The position numbers were made by a program, and so were the translations under genes. Under the pieces are notes generated by a model. That model was not told the origin of the DNA, did not search any database, and saw only the letters and a list, made by a program, of their open reading frames with translations. A stretch of DNA of 6,987 nucleotides from assembly GCA_945833725.1 (NCBI GenBank), contig CAMAFU010000096.1, forward strand, positions 1 to 6,987, read 5' to 3'. Below, piece after piece: positions 1 to 5,900 of the stretch. The stretch is from an uncultured Treponema sp. GTDB taxonomy: Bacteria > Spirochaetota > Spirochaetia > Treponematales > Treponemataceae. Positions within the stretch are counted from its first letter, which is position 1, and each line of letters begins with the position of its first letter.

Positions 1-1755
1 GAATTAAAAATTGATATTGACGAACATTTTCTTTACGACGAAAAACAGTCTTCTTCTTTTTCCGAAAAAAATAACCTGCTGGCATTTAGGGAAATAAAAA
101 CAGGCATAAAATACGAAAAAGGTGAAGATGATATTGAAATTGAAGATGAGTGGGAATCGGAAATAAAGTCCCAGAGTTTTTCTGAAACAAACGGAGCGTT
201 CTGTTATGTAAAAAATCAGAAGTTGTACATTTTTGCTCCAAACCGATGGACTTACAACCTTAGAAAAACTCTTTGCGAAATAACGGGATTTTCTCCTGAA
301 AATATTTTTATTACAAGAACGAATCTGCCAGATAAAAATACGGATATTCTCTGGCTAAATACTTTAATTTGCTGTCAGTGCGCTGTTGCCGCCATAAAGT
401 TGAGCAAACCTGTTAAACTGGAATTTACTAGAAATGAGCAGCGGATTTATGCAGAAAATACATCGGCTGTAAAAATTTACCACAAAACAATTGTGGATAA
501 GTCAGGTATTTTAAAATCCATGGAAATTTCCATTCATGTAAATGCAGGTGCCTTTAATCCTTTTGCCCAGGAAATTGCCGACAGACTGGCCATTTCCAGC
601 ATAGGCCTTTACGACTGTCCGAACATTGCCATTTCTTCAAAAATTTACAAAAGCCACTCAATTCCTTCTTCCATAGACTTTTCAATTATTGACTCCAAAG
701 CGTTTTTTGCCGTTGAAAATCAGATGAATAAAATTGCAAGTCTTACTGGTTTTGACCCGATGGAACTCAGATTAAAAAATATTGCCTTTGATGCAAAAAA
801 ACAAAAATCACCTTTTTTTCTTGAACAGGGAAAGAGCAGCATTCTTCTTTCAACTCTGAACAAAAACAGTGTTTTTTTAAGAAAATATGCTTCCTACAAA
901 ATTGCAGCCATGCACAAAGATGAGAGGGACAACAATTCCCCGTTTGCGCCTCCTTTGCGGGGCATAGGGCTTTCTTTGGCATACGAAGGAACAGGGTATC
1001 TTTCATCAAAATTCATTACAAAAAAAATCTCTGTAGAAGTCACATTAACGGAAAACGGAAAACTTTTTATAAAGGCAATTCCGCCCTCCCCGGAAGTATG
1101 GAAAATATGGCAGTCCATTGCTTCTGAAACTTTGGGAATTCCATCTTCCGACATTATAAACGATACAGATTTTGAACTTGAAAAAGAACCTGAAAATCCA
1201 AAAACTGCCGATGCTTCCATTACTATTACCACAAGGCTCATAAAAAAGGCTGCGGAAACCCTTAAAAAGAAAGACAAATCTGAACTCCCCCTTTCCATAA
1301 AAAAATCTTTTACGGCAAGCATAAAGCGAAAATGGAAAAACGACGAATTTTCCGGGTATCCGTTTTCCAGCACTTCTCCTGCGGCAATGATTGTGGAAGT
1401 TGAACTTGATCCTGCCACTTTCCGGGAATATATCCGGGGAATATGGTTTATTGCAGATGCCGGAAAAGTTTTAAATCCAAAGGCTGCTGAAATTTCTGTC
1501 CGGGGAGCAATTCAGGAAGGTTTACGGGAACTTGTTGATGATGATGAAACTACGGCAGAAAACATTTCAATTCAATTTTTGCCTTCCGATGAGCCGCCGA
1601 AGCAAATTGGTGAAGTCGTAACATCCCTCCTTCCTTCGGCCTATGCTTCTGCCCTTTCTCAAGTATCTGGCAAAACGGTAAGGAACCTGCCGCTTCAGAC
1701 AGACTCCATTTTCAATCTGCTCAGCAACAATTCCAGCGAGGTTAAAGAAAAATGA
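1..1755 (+). CDS. Divergent molybdopterin-binding (large) subunit of a xanthine dehydrogenase/aldehyde oxidase-like complex, 5' end outside window
   Basis: The frame is open from base 1 to the TGA at 1753-1755 (584 codons visible), so the gene starts upstream. A TTG at 223 lies inside conserved sequence and is not the start. By comparison with the family from memory, perhaps 140-150 N-terminal residues are missing. Recognisable segments (window codons) are a linker-like stretch ending SFSETNGA (59-66), APNRWTYNLRKTL (79-91, where the family has xxNPHxVRxxL), SKPVKLEFTRNEQ (135-147), TGFDPMELRLKN (249-260), LRGIGLSLAYEGTG (319-332), VEVELDPATF (465-474), IADAGKVLNPKA (484-495) and KQIGEV (534-539). 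Molybdenum hydroxylases of this fold oxidise heterocycles or aldehydes and pass electrons through two [2Fe-2S] clusters to FAD. Here the usual cofactor-binding motifs GGGFGGKE, FRGFGxPQ, GQG and ASR are not seen, but the C-terminal Glu538 of the GE motif is. Substrate and activity are unknown. Family membership is fairly sure; catalytic competence is doubtful. Confidence 0.8.
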   Translation, partial: ELKIDIDEHFLYDEKQSSSFSEKNNLLAFREIKTGIKYEKGEDDIEIEDEWESEIKSQSFSETNGAFCYVKNQKLYIFAPNRWTYNLRKTLCEITGFSPENIFITRTNLPDKNTDILWLNTLICCQCAVAAIKLSKPVKLEFTRNEQRIYAENTSAVKIYHKTIVDKSGILKSMEISIHVNAGAFNPFAQEIADRLAISSIGLYDCPNIAISSKIYKSHSIPSSIDFSIIDSKAFFAVENQMNKIASLTGFDPMELRLKNIAFDAKKQKSPFFLEQGKSSILLSTLNKNSVFLRKYASYKIAAMHKDERDNNSPFAPPLRGIGLSLAYEGTGYLSSKFITKKISVEVTLTENGKLFIKAIPPSPEVWKIWQSIASETLGIPSSDIINDTDFELEKEPENPKTADASITITTRLIKKAAETLKKKDKSELPLSIKKSFTASIKRKWKNDEFSGYPFSSTSPAAMIVEVELDPATFREYIRGIWFIADAGKVLNPKAAEISVRGAIQEGLRELVDDDETTAENISIQFLPSDEPPKQIGEVVTSLLPSAYASALSQVSGKTVRNLPLQTDSIFNLLSNNSSEVKEK

Positions 1756-2237
1756 AAATTCCAATTACAATAAACGGCGAAAAAATCATTATTGATGAAG
1801 ATCCTGGCGAAAAACTCCTTTATGTACTGCGGAAACGAAAGTTTATTTCTGTAAAAAGGGGTTGCGAGCAGGGCAAATGCGGAATGTGTACCGTTCTTCT
1901 AGACGACAATCCTGTTTCCAGCTGTATGATTCCTGTAGGAATTGTAAAAGACAGGTCTATTGTTACCCTTGAATATTTTTCTAAAACAAAAGACTATGCT
2001 GACATTGAAAAAGGTTTTGCTTCTGCAGGAATAAAACTGTGCGGTTACTGCAATTCCTTTAAGTTTTTTACAGTCTATAAGCTTTTAAAAGACAACTACC
2101 GTCCTTCAAAAGAACAGCTTCTGGAAACTGCCGCTCAGGATAAATGTTCCTGCACGGAGCAGAATGTTTTTATGAACGGAATAATGTTTGCAACGGCACA
2201 GAAACATCAGCGGGAGGGCCGCAAGAAAAATGTCTGA
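1752..2237 (+). CDS. 2x[2Fe-2S] iron-sulfur (small) subunit of the xanthine dehydrogenase-like complex
   Basis: This 161-residue protein has the standard length and two-domain plan of the small subunit, which wires the molybdenum site to FAD. The N-terminal plant-ferredoxin domain has KRGCEQGKCGMCTVLLDD with Cys38, Cys43 and Cys46, followed by Cys58. The C-terminal four-helix domain has LCGYC (Cys97, Cys100) and KCSC (Cys132, Cys134). All eight cluster ligands are therefore present. Unusually, the Gln that normally precedes the CGxC pair (QCGFCTPG in the family), a pterin contact in solved structures, is Leu96, and the following TPG is NSF. The family's GNLCRCTGY is here AQDKCSCTEQ. The start overlaps the preceding gene by four bases (ATGA), with GAGG at 1738-1741 as a plausible ribosome binding site. 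The tail runs into the next gene. The protein should fold with both clusters; whether it meets a molybdenum cofactor is uncertain. Confidence 0.92.
   Translation: MKIPITINGEKIIIDEDPGEKLLYVLRKRKFISVKRGCEQGKCGMCTVLLDDNPVSSCMIPVGIVKDRSIVTLEYFSKTKDYADIEKGFASAGIKLCGYCNSFKFFTVYKLLKDNYRPSKEQLLETAAQDKCSCTEQNVFMNGIMFATAQKHQREGRKKNV
2212..2218 (+). promoter_or_regulatory. Ribosome binding site that decides the FAD-subunit start
   Basis: GGGAGGG lies 11 bases before the ATG at 2230, inside the 3' end of the iron-sulfur gene. It supports 2230 over the upstream in-frame ATG at 2188, which would put a 14-residue basic extension on the protein that the family does not need. Confidence 0.6.
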
Positions 2238-3081
2238 ACCTAAACAAATTGTATATGCAAAAAATGTAAGCGAAATTTTCTATCAGCTTAAAAATGTTTC
2301 CGGACTTCAAATTGTGGGAGGCTGCACACAGCTAAAAAAACTGCCTCAAAAGTCTCTTAGCATTTCAAACATTAAGGAATTGAATTTTATTGTAAAGCAT
2401 GAACGGAAACTTGATTTAGGACCTGCTGCCACTCTCAGCGAAATATTAAGTTTAGGACAGCAAAAAATGCCTGCCGTTCTTTACGATGCTGTAAAATCCA
2501 TAGGCAATTCAAACATACGGAACATGGCAACAATAGCCGGCAATATCTGTTCAAAAACCTACAGACACACTCTTTTTGCTCCCCTTCTGGCTCTTGATAC
2601 AAAACTGGAAATAAAAAGCGAAACGGAAACAAAATATATTCCCTTTTCAAAAATTGACTCCATAGGCGAAAAGTGGATTATAACAAAAATTCAAATTCCG
2701 CTGGATGAGTGGGAAGTTGCCGTTTTCAGGAGGCTTGGTCCGAAACAGGCAATTACTGCCAATTCTGCAAGTTTTGTTTTTCTTGCAAACAGTCAGAAAG
2801 GTCAGCTGGCAAACCTTAAAATTGCTTTTGCAGGTCCTGTAAGTTTCAGAAGCATTGAACTGGAGAACTCTCTTTTAGGTGCGTATCTTCCCCTTAGCAA
2901 AGAAACAATAAAGGAATTTACAAAACTGGCAATGGAAAAATTCGATTTGTGCAGTCTGAATTCTGCGGTACAATTTCAAAATTCCAAAGGCGAAACAAGC
3001 CGGCAAAACATAAATGCTTCTCCTGTCTTAAGAAGCCAGTTCCTGAACCTTGTAAAATTTTCCCTGGAGCAGCTCACTTAA
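2230..3081 (+). CDS. FAD-binding (medium) subunit of the xanthine dehydrogenase-like complex
   Basis: The protein is 283 residues when started at the ATG at 2230, a normal length for the separate FAD subunit of molybdenum hydroxylases. That subunit accepts electrons from the iron-sulfur clusters and passes them to NAD+ or another acceptor. The first FAD loop is IVGGCTQL (28-35; the family usually has AGGTDL). The second is NIRNMATIAGNI (95-106; usually RNxGTIGGNL), followed by LFAPLLALDTKLEI (115-128). The C-terminal CO-dehydrogenase flavoprotein domain starts near KIAFAGPVSFRS. The changes in the FAD loops are mild, so flavin binding is plausible. An ATG at 2188 in the same frame is possible but less likely than 2230, which has a good ribosome binding site and gives an eight-base overlap with the preceding gene. 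No electron acceptor can be named from sequence. Confidence 0.88.
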   Translation: MSEPKQIVYAKNVSEIFYQLKNVSGLQIVGGCTQLKKLPQKSLSISNIKELNFIVKHERKLDLGPAATLSEILSLGQQKMPAVLYDAVKSIGNSNIRNMATIAGNICSKTYRHTLFAPLLALDTKLEIKSETETKYIPFSKIDSIGEKWIITKIQIPLDEWEVAVFRRLGPKQAITANSASFVFLANSQKGQLANLKIAFAGPVSFRSIELENSLLGAYLPLSKETIKEFTKLAMEKFDLCSLNSAVQFQNSKGETSRQNINASPVLRSQFLNLVKFSLEQLT

Positions 3082-3097
3082 TTTTTATTTTATGAGC
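3072..3097. other. Short inverted repeat spanning both convergent stop codons
   Basis: GCTCA (3072-3076) and TGAGC (3093-3097) flank a 16-base AT-rich loop that contains the stop codons of the FAD-subunit gene and queA. The stem is only five pairs with no clean uridine tract after it on either strand. It could help termination or protect 3' ends, but this is weak and may be chance. Confidence 0.2.
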
Positions 3098-4140
3098 ATG
3101 CAGTCACCGTAGGAAAAAAAGCGGTATCTGTTTTCTACGGCAATTTTGTAGGCTGAAAGAATATTTTCCCGACCGGCAAAGGCACTTACAAGCATTAAAA
3201 GTGTACTTTCCGGTGTATGAAAATTTGTAAAAATCTGATCTACGCATTTAAATTTATACCCCGGATACATAAAAATATCTGTTGAAGATGTTCCGCCCTT
3301 TACAAAACCATTTTCATCGCAGGCAGATTCCAAAGTCCGTACAGAAGTTGTTCCCACCGCAAGAATAGGACGACCTTCTTTTTTTGCCCTGTTGATTTTA
3401 TCTGCAACATCAAAAGGAATTGTATAAAATTCCCTGTGCATTTTGTGTTCTTCAATATTTTCTGTTCTAACAGGTAAAAAAGTTCCCAAGCCTACATGAA
3501 GGGTAACAAACGCCCTTTCAATTCCCTTTTCATCAAGTCTTTTAAACATTTCTTCCGTAAAATGAAGACCTGCAGTAGGACAGGCTGAACTTCCCGTTTC
3601 TTTTGCATAAATTGTCTGATACCGCTCGCTGTCTGTATCATCATCTTCCCGACGAATATATGGAGGAAGAGGAATATGACCGTTTTTTAAAAACCACTGC
3701 TCATCAACAGGAAAATCAAAGGCTAAAGTCCTAAATTCGCTGCCTTCATCTTCCTGCCTGAAAATTACAGTACCTTCTGAACCGTCTGGAAAAACGAATT
3801 TATTTTGTGCCTTTACTTTTTTTGCGCCCTTTACCATTGTGTGCCAGATTTTTAAATCGGGAGTAAGATGATTAAGGAACATAAATTCCTGCTCCCGTCC
3901 GCCCTGACCAGGCACAAAACTTTTTTTTATTCCGTAGCACCGGCTTCTTCTTACCTTTGAATTATTAAATATCATTAAAGTGTCAGGAGAAATTAAATCT
4001 GGTAAATCTTTCATAAAATAATGGGAAACGCTGCCACTGTTTTTTCCTAAAAGGAGAAGTTTGTCTTCACCTCGAATTCCAGAGGGTTTCTGGGCAATAA
4101 GTTCTTCCGGCAGTTCAAAATTAAAATCTGACAGTTTCAT
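3085..4140 (-). CDS. queA: S-adenosylmethionine:tRNA ribosyltransferase-isomerase QueA
   Basis: QueA transfers and isomerises the ribosyl part of S-adenosylmethionine onto preQ1 in the wobble position of tRNAs with a GUN anticodon. This makes epoxyqueuosine in the cytoplasm. The 351-residue length is typical and the family blocks are present in order: LIAQKP (14-19), IFNNSKVRRSR (57-67), HIPLPPYIRR (155-164), ACPTAGLHFT (186-195), TLHVGLGTF (213-221), HKMHREFY (232-239), AVGTTSVRTLES (261-272) and a C-terminal IFTNFHTPESTLLMLVSAFAG (303-323). A short Gly/Arg-rich stretch near residues 74-84 looks like a small insertion after the KVRRSR block. AGGAA at 4146-4150 lies five bases before the ATG and fixes the start. 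It follows ruvB by 20 bases and is probably the last gene of the ruvA-ruvB-queA unit. Confidence 0.97.
   Translation of the reverse strand: MKLSDFNFELPEELIAQKPSGIRGEDKLLLLGKNSGSVSHYFMKDLPDLISPDTLMIFNNSKVRRSRCYGIKKSFVPGQGGREQEFMFLNHLTPDLKIWHTMVKGAKKVKAQNKFVFPDGSEGTVIFRQEDEGSEFRTLAFDFPVDEQWFLKNGHIPLPPYIRREDDDTDSERYQTIYAKETGSSACPTAGLHFTEEMFKRLDEKGIERAFVTLHVGLGTFLPVRTENIEEHKMHREFYTIPFDVADKINRAKKEGRPILAVGTTSVRTLESACDENGFVKGGTSSTDIFMYPGYKFKCVDQIFTNFHTPESTLLMLVSAFAGRENILSAYKIAVENRYRFFSYGDCMLIK
3107..3148 (+). terminator. Candidate terminator of the xanthine dehydrogenase-like operon, inside the end of queA
   Basis: On the + strand CCGTAGGAAA (3107-3116) can pair with TTTTCTACGG (3131-3140), a ten-pair stem with one G-U and a 14-base loop. 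CAATTTTGTA follows. It lies 25 bases past the stop of the FAD-subunit gene, which otherwise has no room for a terminator before it meets queA. The T tract is short and the large loop lowers stability, so this is a candidate only. The same bases encode the ENRYRFFSYG region of QueA on the other strand. Confidence 0.35.
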
Positions 4141-4145
4141 AAAAA

Positions 4146-4150
4146 TTCCT
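4146..4150 (-). promoter_or_regulatory. Ribosome binding site of queA
   Basis: On the - strand AGGAA sits five bases before the queA ATG, in the 20-base AT-rich gap after the ruvB stop. Confidence 0.6.
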
Positions 4151-4160
4151 ATAAAAAAAA

Positions 4161-5213
4161 TTAAAAAAGCATTCCCTGATTTTGGGATGTTTTTTCAGCT
4201 TCAATTCCTAAATGTTCATACGCCATTTCCGTAACAATTCTGCCTCTTGCAGTACGCTGCAATAAACCGCACTGAATAAGGTAAGGTTCATAATAATCTT
4301 CGAGAGTATCCTGAGCCTCTCCAATACTTATGGCAAGAGTTTCCGCTCCAACAGGCCCTCCTCCAAATTTTCTTATTATTGAGAGAAGTATTTCCCTGTC
4401 ATATTTTTCAAGTCCCATAGAATCAATTTCAAGACGCTCAAGCCCTTCTTCAACAATTTCTCTTGTAATTACGGGACTTTTTGCAACTTGAGCAAAATCC
4501 CTCATTCTTCTTAAAACACGGTTTGCAACACGAGGTGTTCCGCGGCAGCATTTTGCAAGAAGAAGGGCCGCATCTTCATAAATTCCAATATCCAGAATTC
4601 CAGCACTTCTTTTTATAATGAGGGAAAGTTCTTTTTGAGTATAAAATTCAAACCGGGGAATAAAACCAAAACGGCTTCGTAAAGGACTGGAAACACTGCC
4701 TGCTTTTGTTGTTGCCCCCACAAGAGTAAAAGGCGGAATGGGAATTCTTACAGTTCTTGCAGCAGCCCCCTGCCCTATAATCCAGTCAAGTTCAAAATCT
4801 TCCATGGCAATGTAAAGCATTTCTTCGATAGCAGGCTTTAAACGGTGAATTTCGTCGATGAAAAATACTGTTCTGGGAGTAATTGTAGAAAGAATTCCTG
4901 CCAAATCTTTAGGTTTTTCCAAAGCAGGAGCACTTGTTACTTTAAAATCAACTCCAAGTTCATGGGCTGTAATTTGAGCCAGAGTGGTTTTTCCAAGACC
5001 GGGAGGACCTATAAGAAGAAGATGATCCAAAGGCTCTTCTCTCTGTTTTGCGGCCTGAATAAAGGTAAAAAGATTTTTTTTAACAGATTCCTGCCCTAAA
5101 AAATCACACAGCATCTGAGGACGAAGTTTATTATCCTGTTCATCGCTGTATTTTTTTCTATCGCTGCGGACAATGGAAGAATCATCATCCATATCATCAA
5201 AAATATCACTCAT
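4161..5213 (-). CDS. ruvB: Holliday junction branch-migration ATPase RuvB
   Basis: RuvB is the AAA+ ring motor that pumps duplex DNA through RuvA-bound Holliday junctions during recombinational repair. The 350-residue protein is complete. After an acidic N-terminal stretch it has Walker A GPPGLGKTT (69-77), Walker B FFIDEIHR (117-124), a sensor-1 region LVGATTKAG (164-172), an arginine-finger segment PLRSRFG (177-183) and the RGTPR helix-capping motif (in CCRGTPRVANRVLRR). The C-terminal winged-helix DNA-binding domain carries GGGPVGAETLAISIGE and DYYEPYLIQCGLLQRTARGR. It starts 13 bases after the ruvA stop, with AGGCGG six bases before the ATG, and precedes queA. The acidic tail before the first conserved block (roughly residues 3-28) is somewhat long but not abnormal. 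No ruvC is visible in the window. Confidence 0.98.
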   Translation of the reverse strand: MSDIFDDMDDDSSIVRSDRKKYSDEQDNKLRPQMLCDFLGQESVKKNLFTFIQAAKQREEPLDHLLLIGPPGLGKTTLAQITAHELGVDFKVTSAPALEKPKDLAGILSTITPRTVFFIDEIHRLKPAIEEMLYIAMEDFELDWIIGQGAAARTVRIPIPPFTLVGATTKAGSVSSPLRSRFGFIPRFEFYTQKELSLIIKRSAGILDIGIYEDAALLLAKCCRGTPRVANRVLRRMRDFAQVAKSPVITREIVEEGLERLEIDSMGLEKYDREILLSIIRKFGGGPVGAETLAISIGEAQDTLEDYYEPYLIQCGLLQRTARGRIVTEMAYEHLGIEAEKTSQNQGMLF

Positions 5214-5219
5214 TTGTTA

Positions 5220-5225
5220 CCGCCT
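5220..5225 (-). promoter_or_regulatory. Ribosome binding site of ruvB
   Basis: AGGCGG on the - strand, one base off AGGAGG, is six bases before the ruvB ATG and just after the ruvA stop, which suggests coupled translation of the two partners. Confidence 0.55.
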
Positions 5226-5226
5226 G

Positions 5227-5835
5227 TCAGGAAAGGGCAATTATGGCTTTTCTGAATATAAAATCTTCCTTTTCTTTTTGAGATTTTCCAGACAATTCAG
5301 TTTCCAGAGAAGAAGAAATTTCGTAAACAGTCTGCTCAACAGCCTTTTTGTCGTACCCCATGGAAGTTAAAGATAAAATTAAATCGCCAAAAGGTGTCTG
5401 TTTTGGAATTTGAACTGTATGGCTGTCCTGAGAAAGGGATAATTTTCCTTTAAGGGCAAGCATCATTTTTCCGGCAGTTTTTTTGCCTACGCCGGGAATT
5501 TTTTCCAAAAGTCCAGTATCTCCCGATTCCAAAATTTCTTCCAGCCGGGAAGAAGAAACGCTGCTCATTATTTTTACAGCCCCTTTAGGTCCCACACCGT
5601 CAACTTTCAGCAAATCCAGAAAAAGGCTCCGTTCTTCAAGACTAGAAAAACCGTAAAGAGCAAGAACATTTTCGCTGTGCTGCAGCCAGACATACACCTT
5701 TGCCAAAGTTCCAGTATTGCCTATAACTTCCAGATTTGTATCCGGCATACAGATATCGAATTCAATTCCGTTATTTTCCAAAAACAACTGCTTTGAATTT
5801 TTACCTGTAACTGTTCCGTAAATTGAATTTAACAT
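5227..5835 (-). CDS. ruvA: Holliday junction-binding protein RuvA
   Basis: RuvA binds four-way DNA junctions as a tetramer or octamer and loads the RuvB motor. The 202-residue length is typical. Domain I (about 1-64) is the OB-fold beginning MLNSIYGTVTGK and ending LALYGF. Domain II holds the paired helix-hairpin-helix motifs LLKVDGVGPKGAVKIM (75-90) and LEKIPGVGKKTAGKMM (110-125), which contact the DNA backbone. Domain III (about 148-202) is the RuvB-binding three-helix domain with SLTSMGYDKKAVEQ and a final FIFRKAIIALS. The ATG at 5835 is the only sensible start: an in-frame TAA lies 30 bases upstream with no other ATG, GTG or TTG between. No Shine-Dalgarno sequence precedes it, and an extended -10 box is placed as for a leaderless mRNA. 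ruvB follows directly. Confidence 0.97.
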   Translation of the reverse strand: MLNSIYGTVTGKNSKQLFLENNGIEFDICMPDTNLEVIGNTGTLAKVYVWLQHSENVLALYGFSSLEERSLFLDLLKVDGVGPKGAVKIMSSVSSSRLEEILESGDTGLLEKIPGVGKKTAGKMMLALKGKLSLSQDSHTVQIPKQTPFGDLILSLTSMGYDKKAVEQTVYEISSSLETELSGKSQKEKEDFIFRKAIIALS

Positions 5836-5841
5836 AAGAAC

Positions 5842-5850
5842 AATATACCA
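5842..5850 (-). promoter_or_regulatory. Candidate extended -10 promoter giving a leaderless ruvA mRNA
   Basis: On the - strand TGG-TATATT (5850-5842) resembles an extended -10 element (TGnTATAAT, one mismatch in the hexamer). Six bases, GTTCTT, separate it from the ruvA ATG, so the expected transcription start falls on or next to the A of the ATG. The hexamer 17 bases further upstream (TTCTAT) is a poor -35 match, which extended -10 promoters tolerate. The 65-base gap to cls contains no better-placed promoter that I can see. Confidence 0.45.
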
Positions 5851-5900
5851 GAAAACTGAACTTTATAGAATATAATGCCAACAGACAGTCAGAACTTCCG

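Noticed and set aside
223..225. TTG as start of the large-subunit gene
   Set aside because: The frame is open to base 1 and the residues before it fit the family, so the real start is outside the window.
894..1418. Open frame of 174 codons on the - strand inside the large-subunit gene
   Set aside because: It is fully antisense to a frame with clear family similarity, has low-complexity Ser/Phe-rich content and no recognisable domain.
2188..2190. ATG as start of the FAD-subunit gene
   Set aside because: It adds 14 basic residues not typical of the family and lacks the strong ribosome site found before the ATG at 2230.
3921..3928. Run of eight T (AAA AAA in queA) as a programmed frameshift site
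   Set aside because: The queA frame is intact through the run, no stimulatory structure was noticed and such runs are common in this AT-rich DNA.
5871..5876. Perfect TATAAT on the + strand in the cls-ruvA gap
   Set aside because: No -35 partner stands at the right distance (CCAGAA there), and it would only transcribe antisense to cls with no + strand gene downstream.
5836..5900. LexA/SOS operator upstream of ruvA
   Set aside because: Three scattered GAAC tetramers occur on the + strand, but none is paired as GAAC-N4-GTTC. No CTGT-N8-ACAG or TTTG-N5-CAAA pattern is present.
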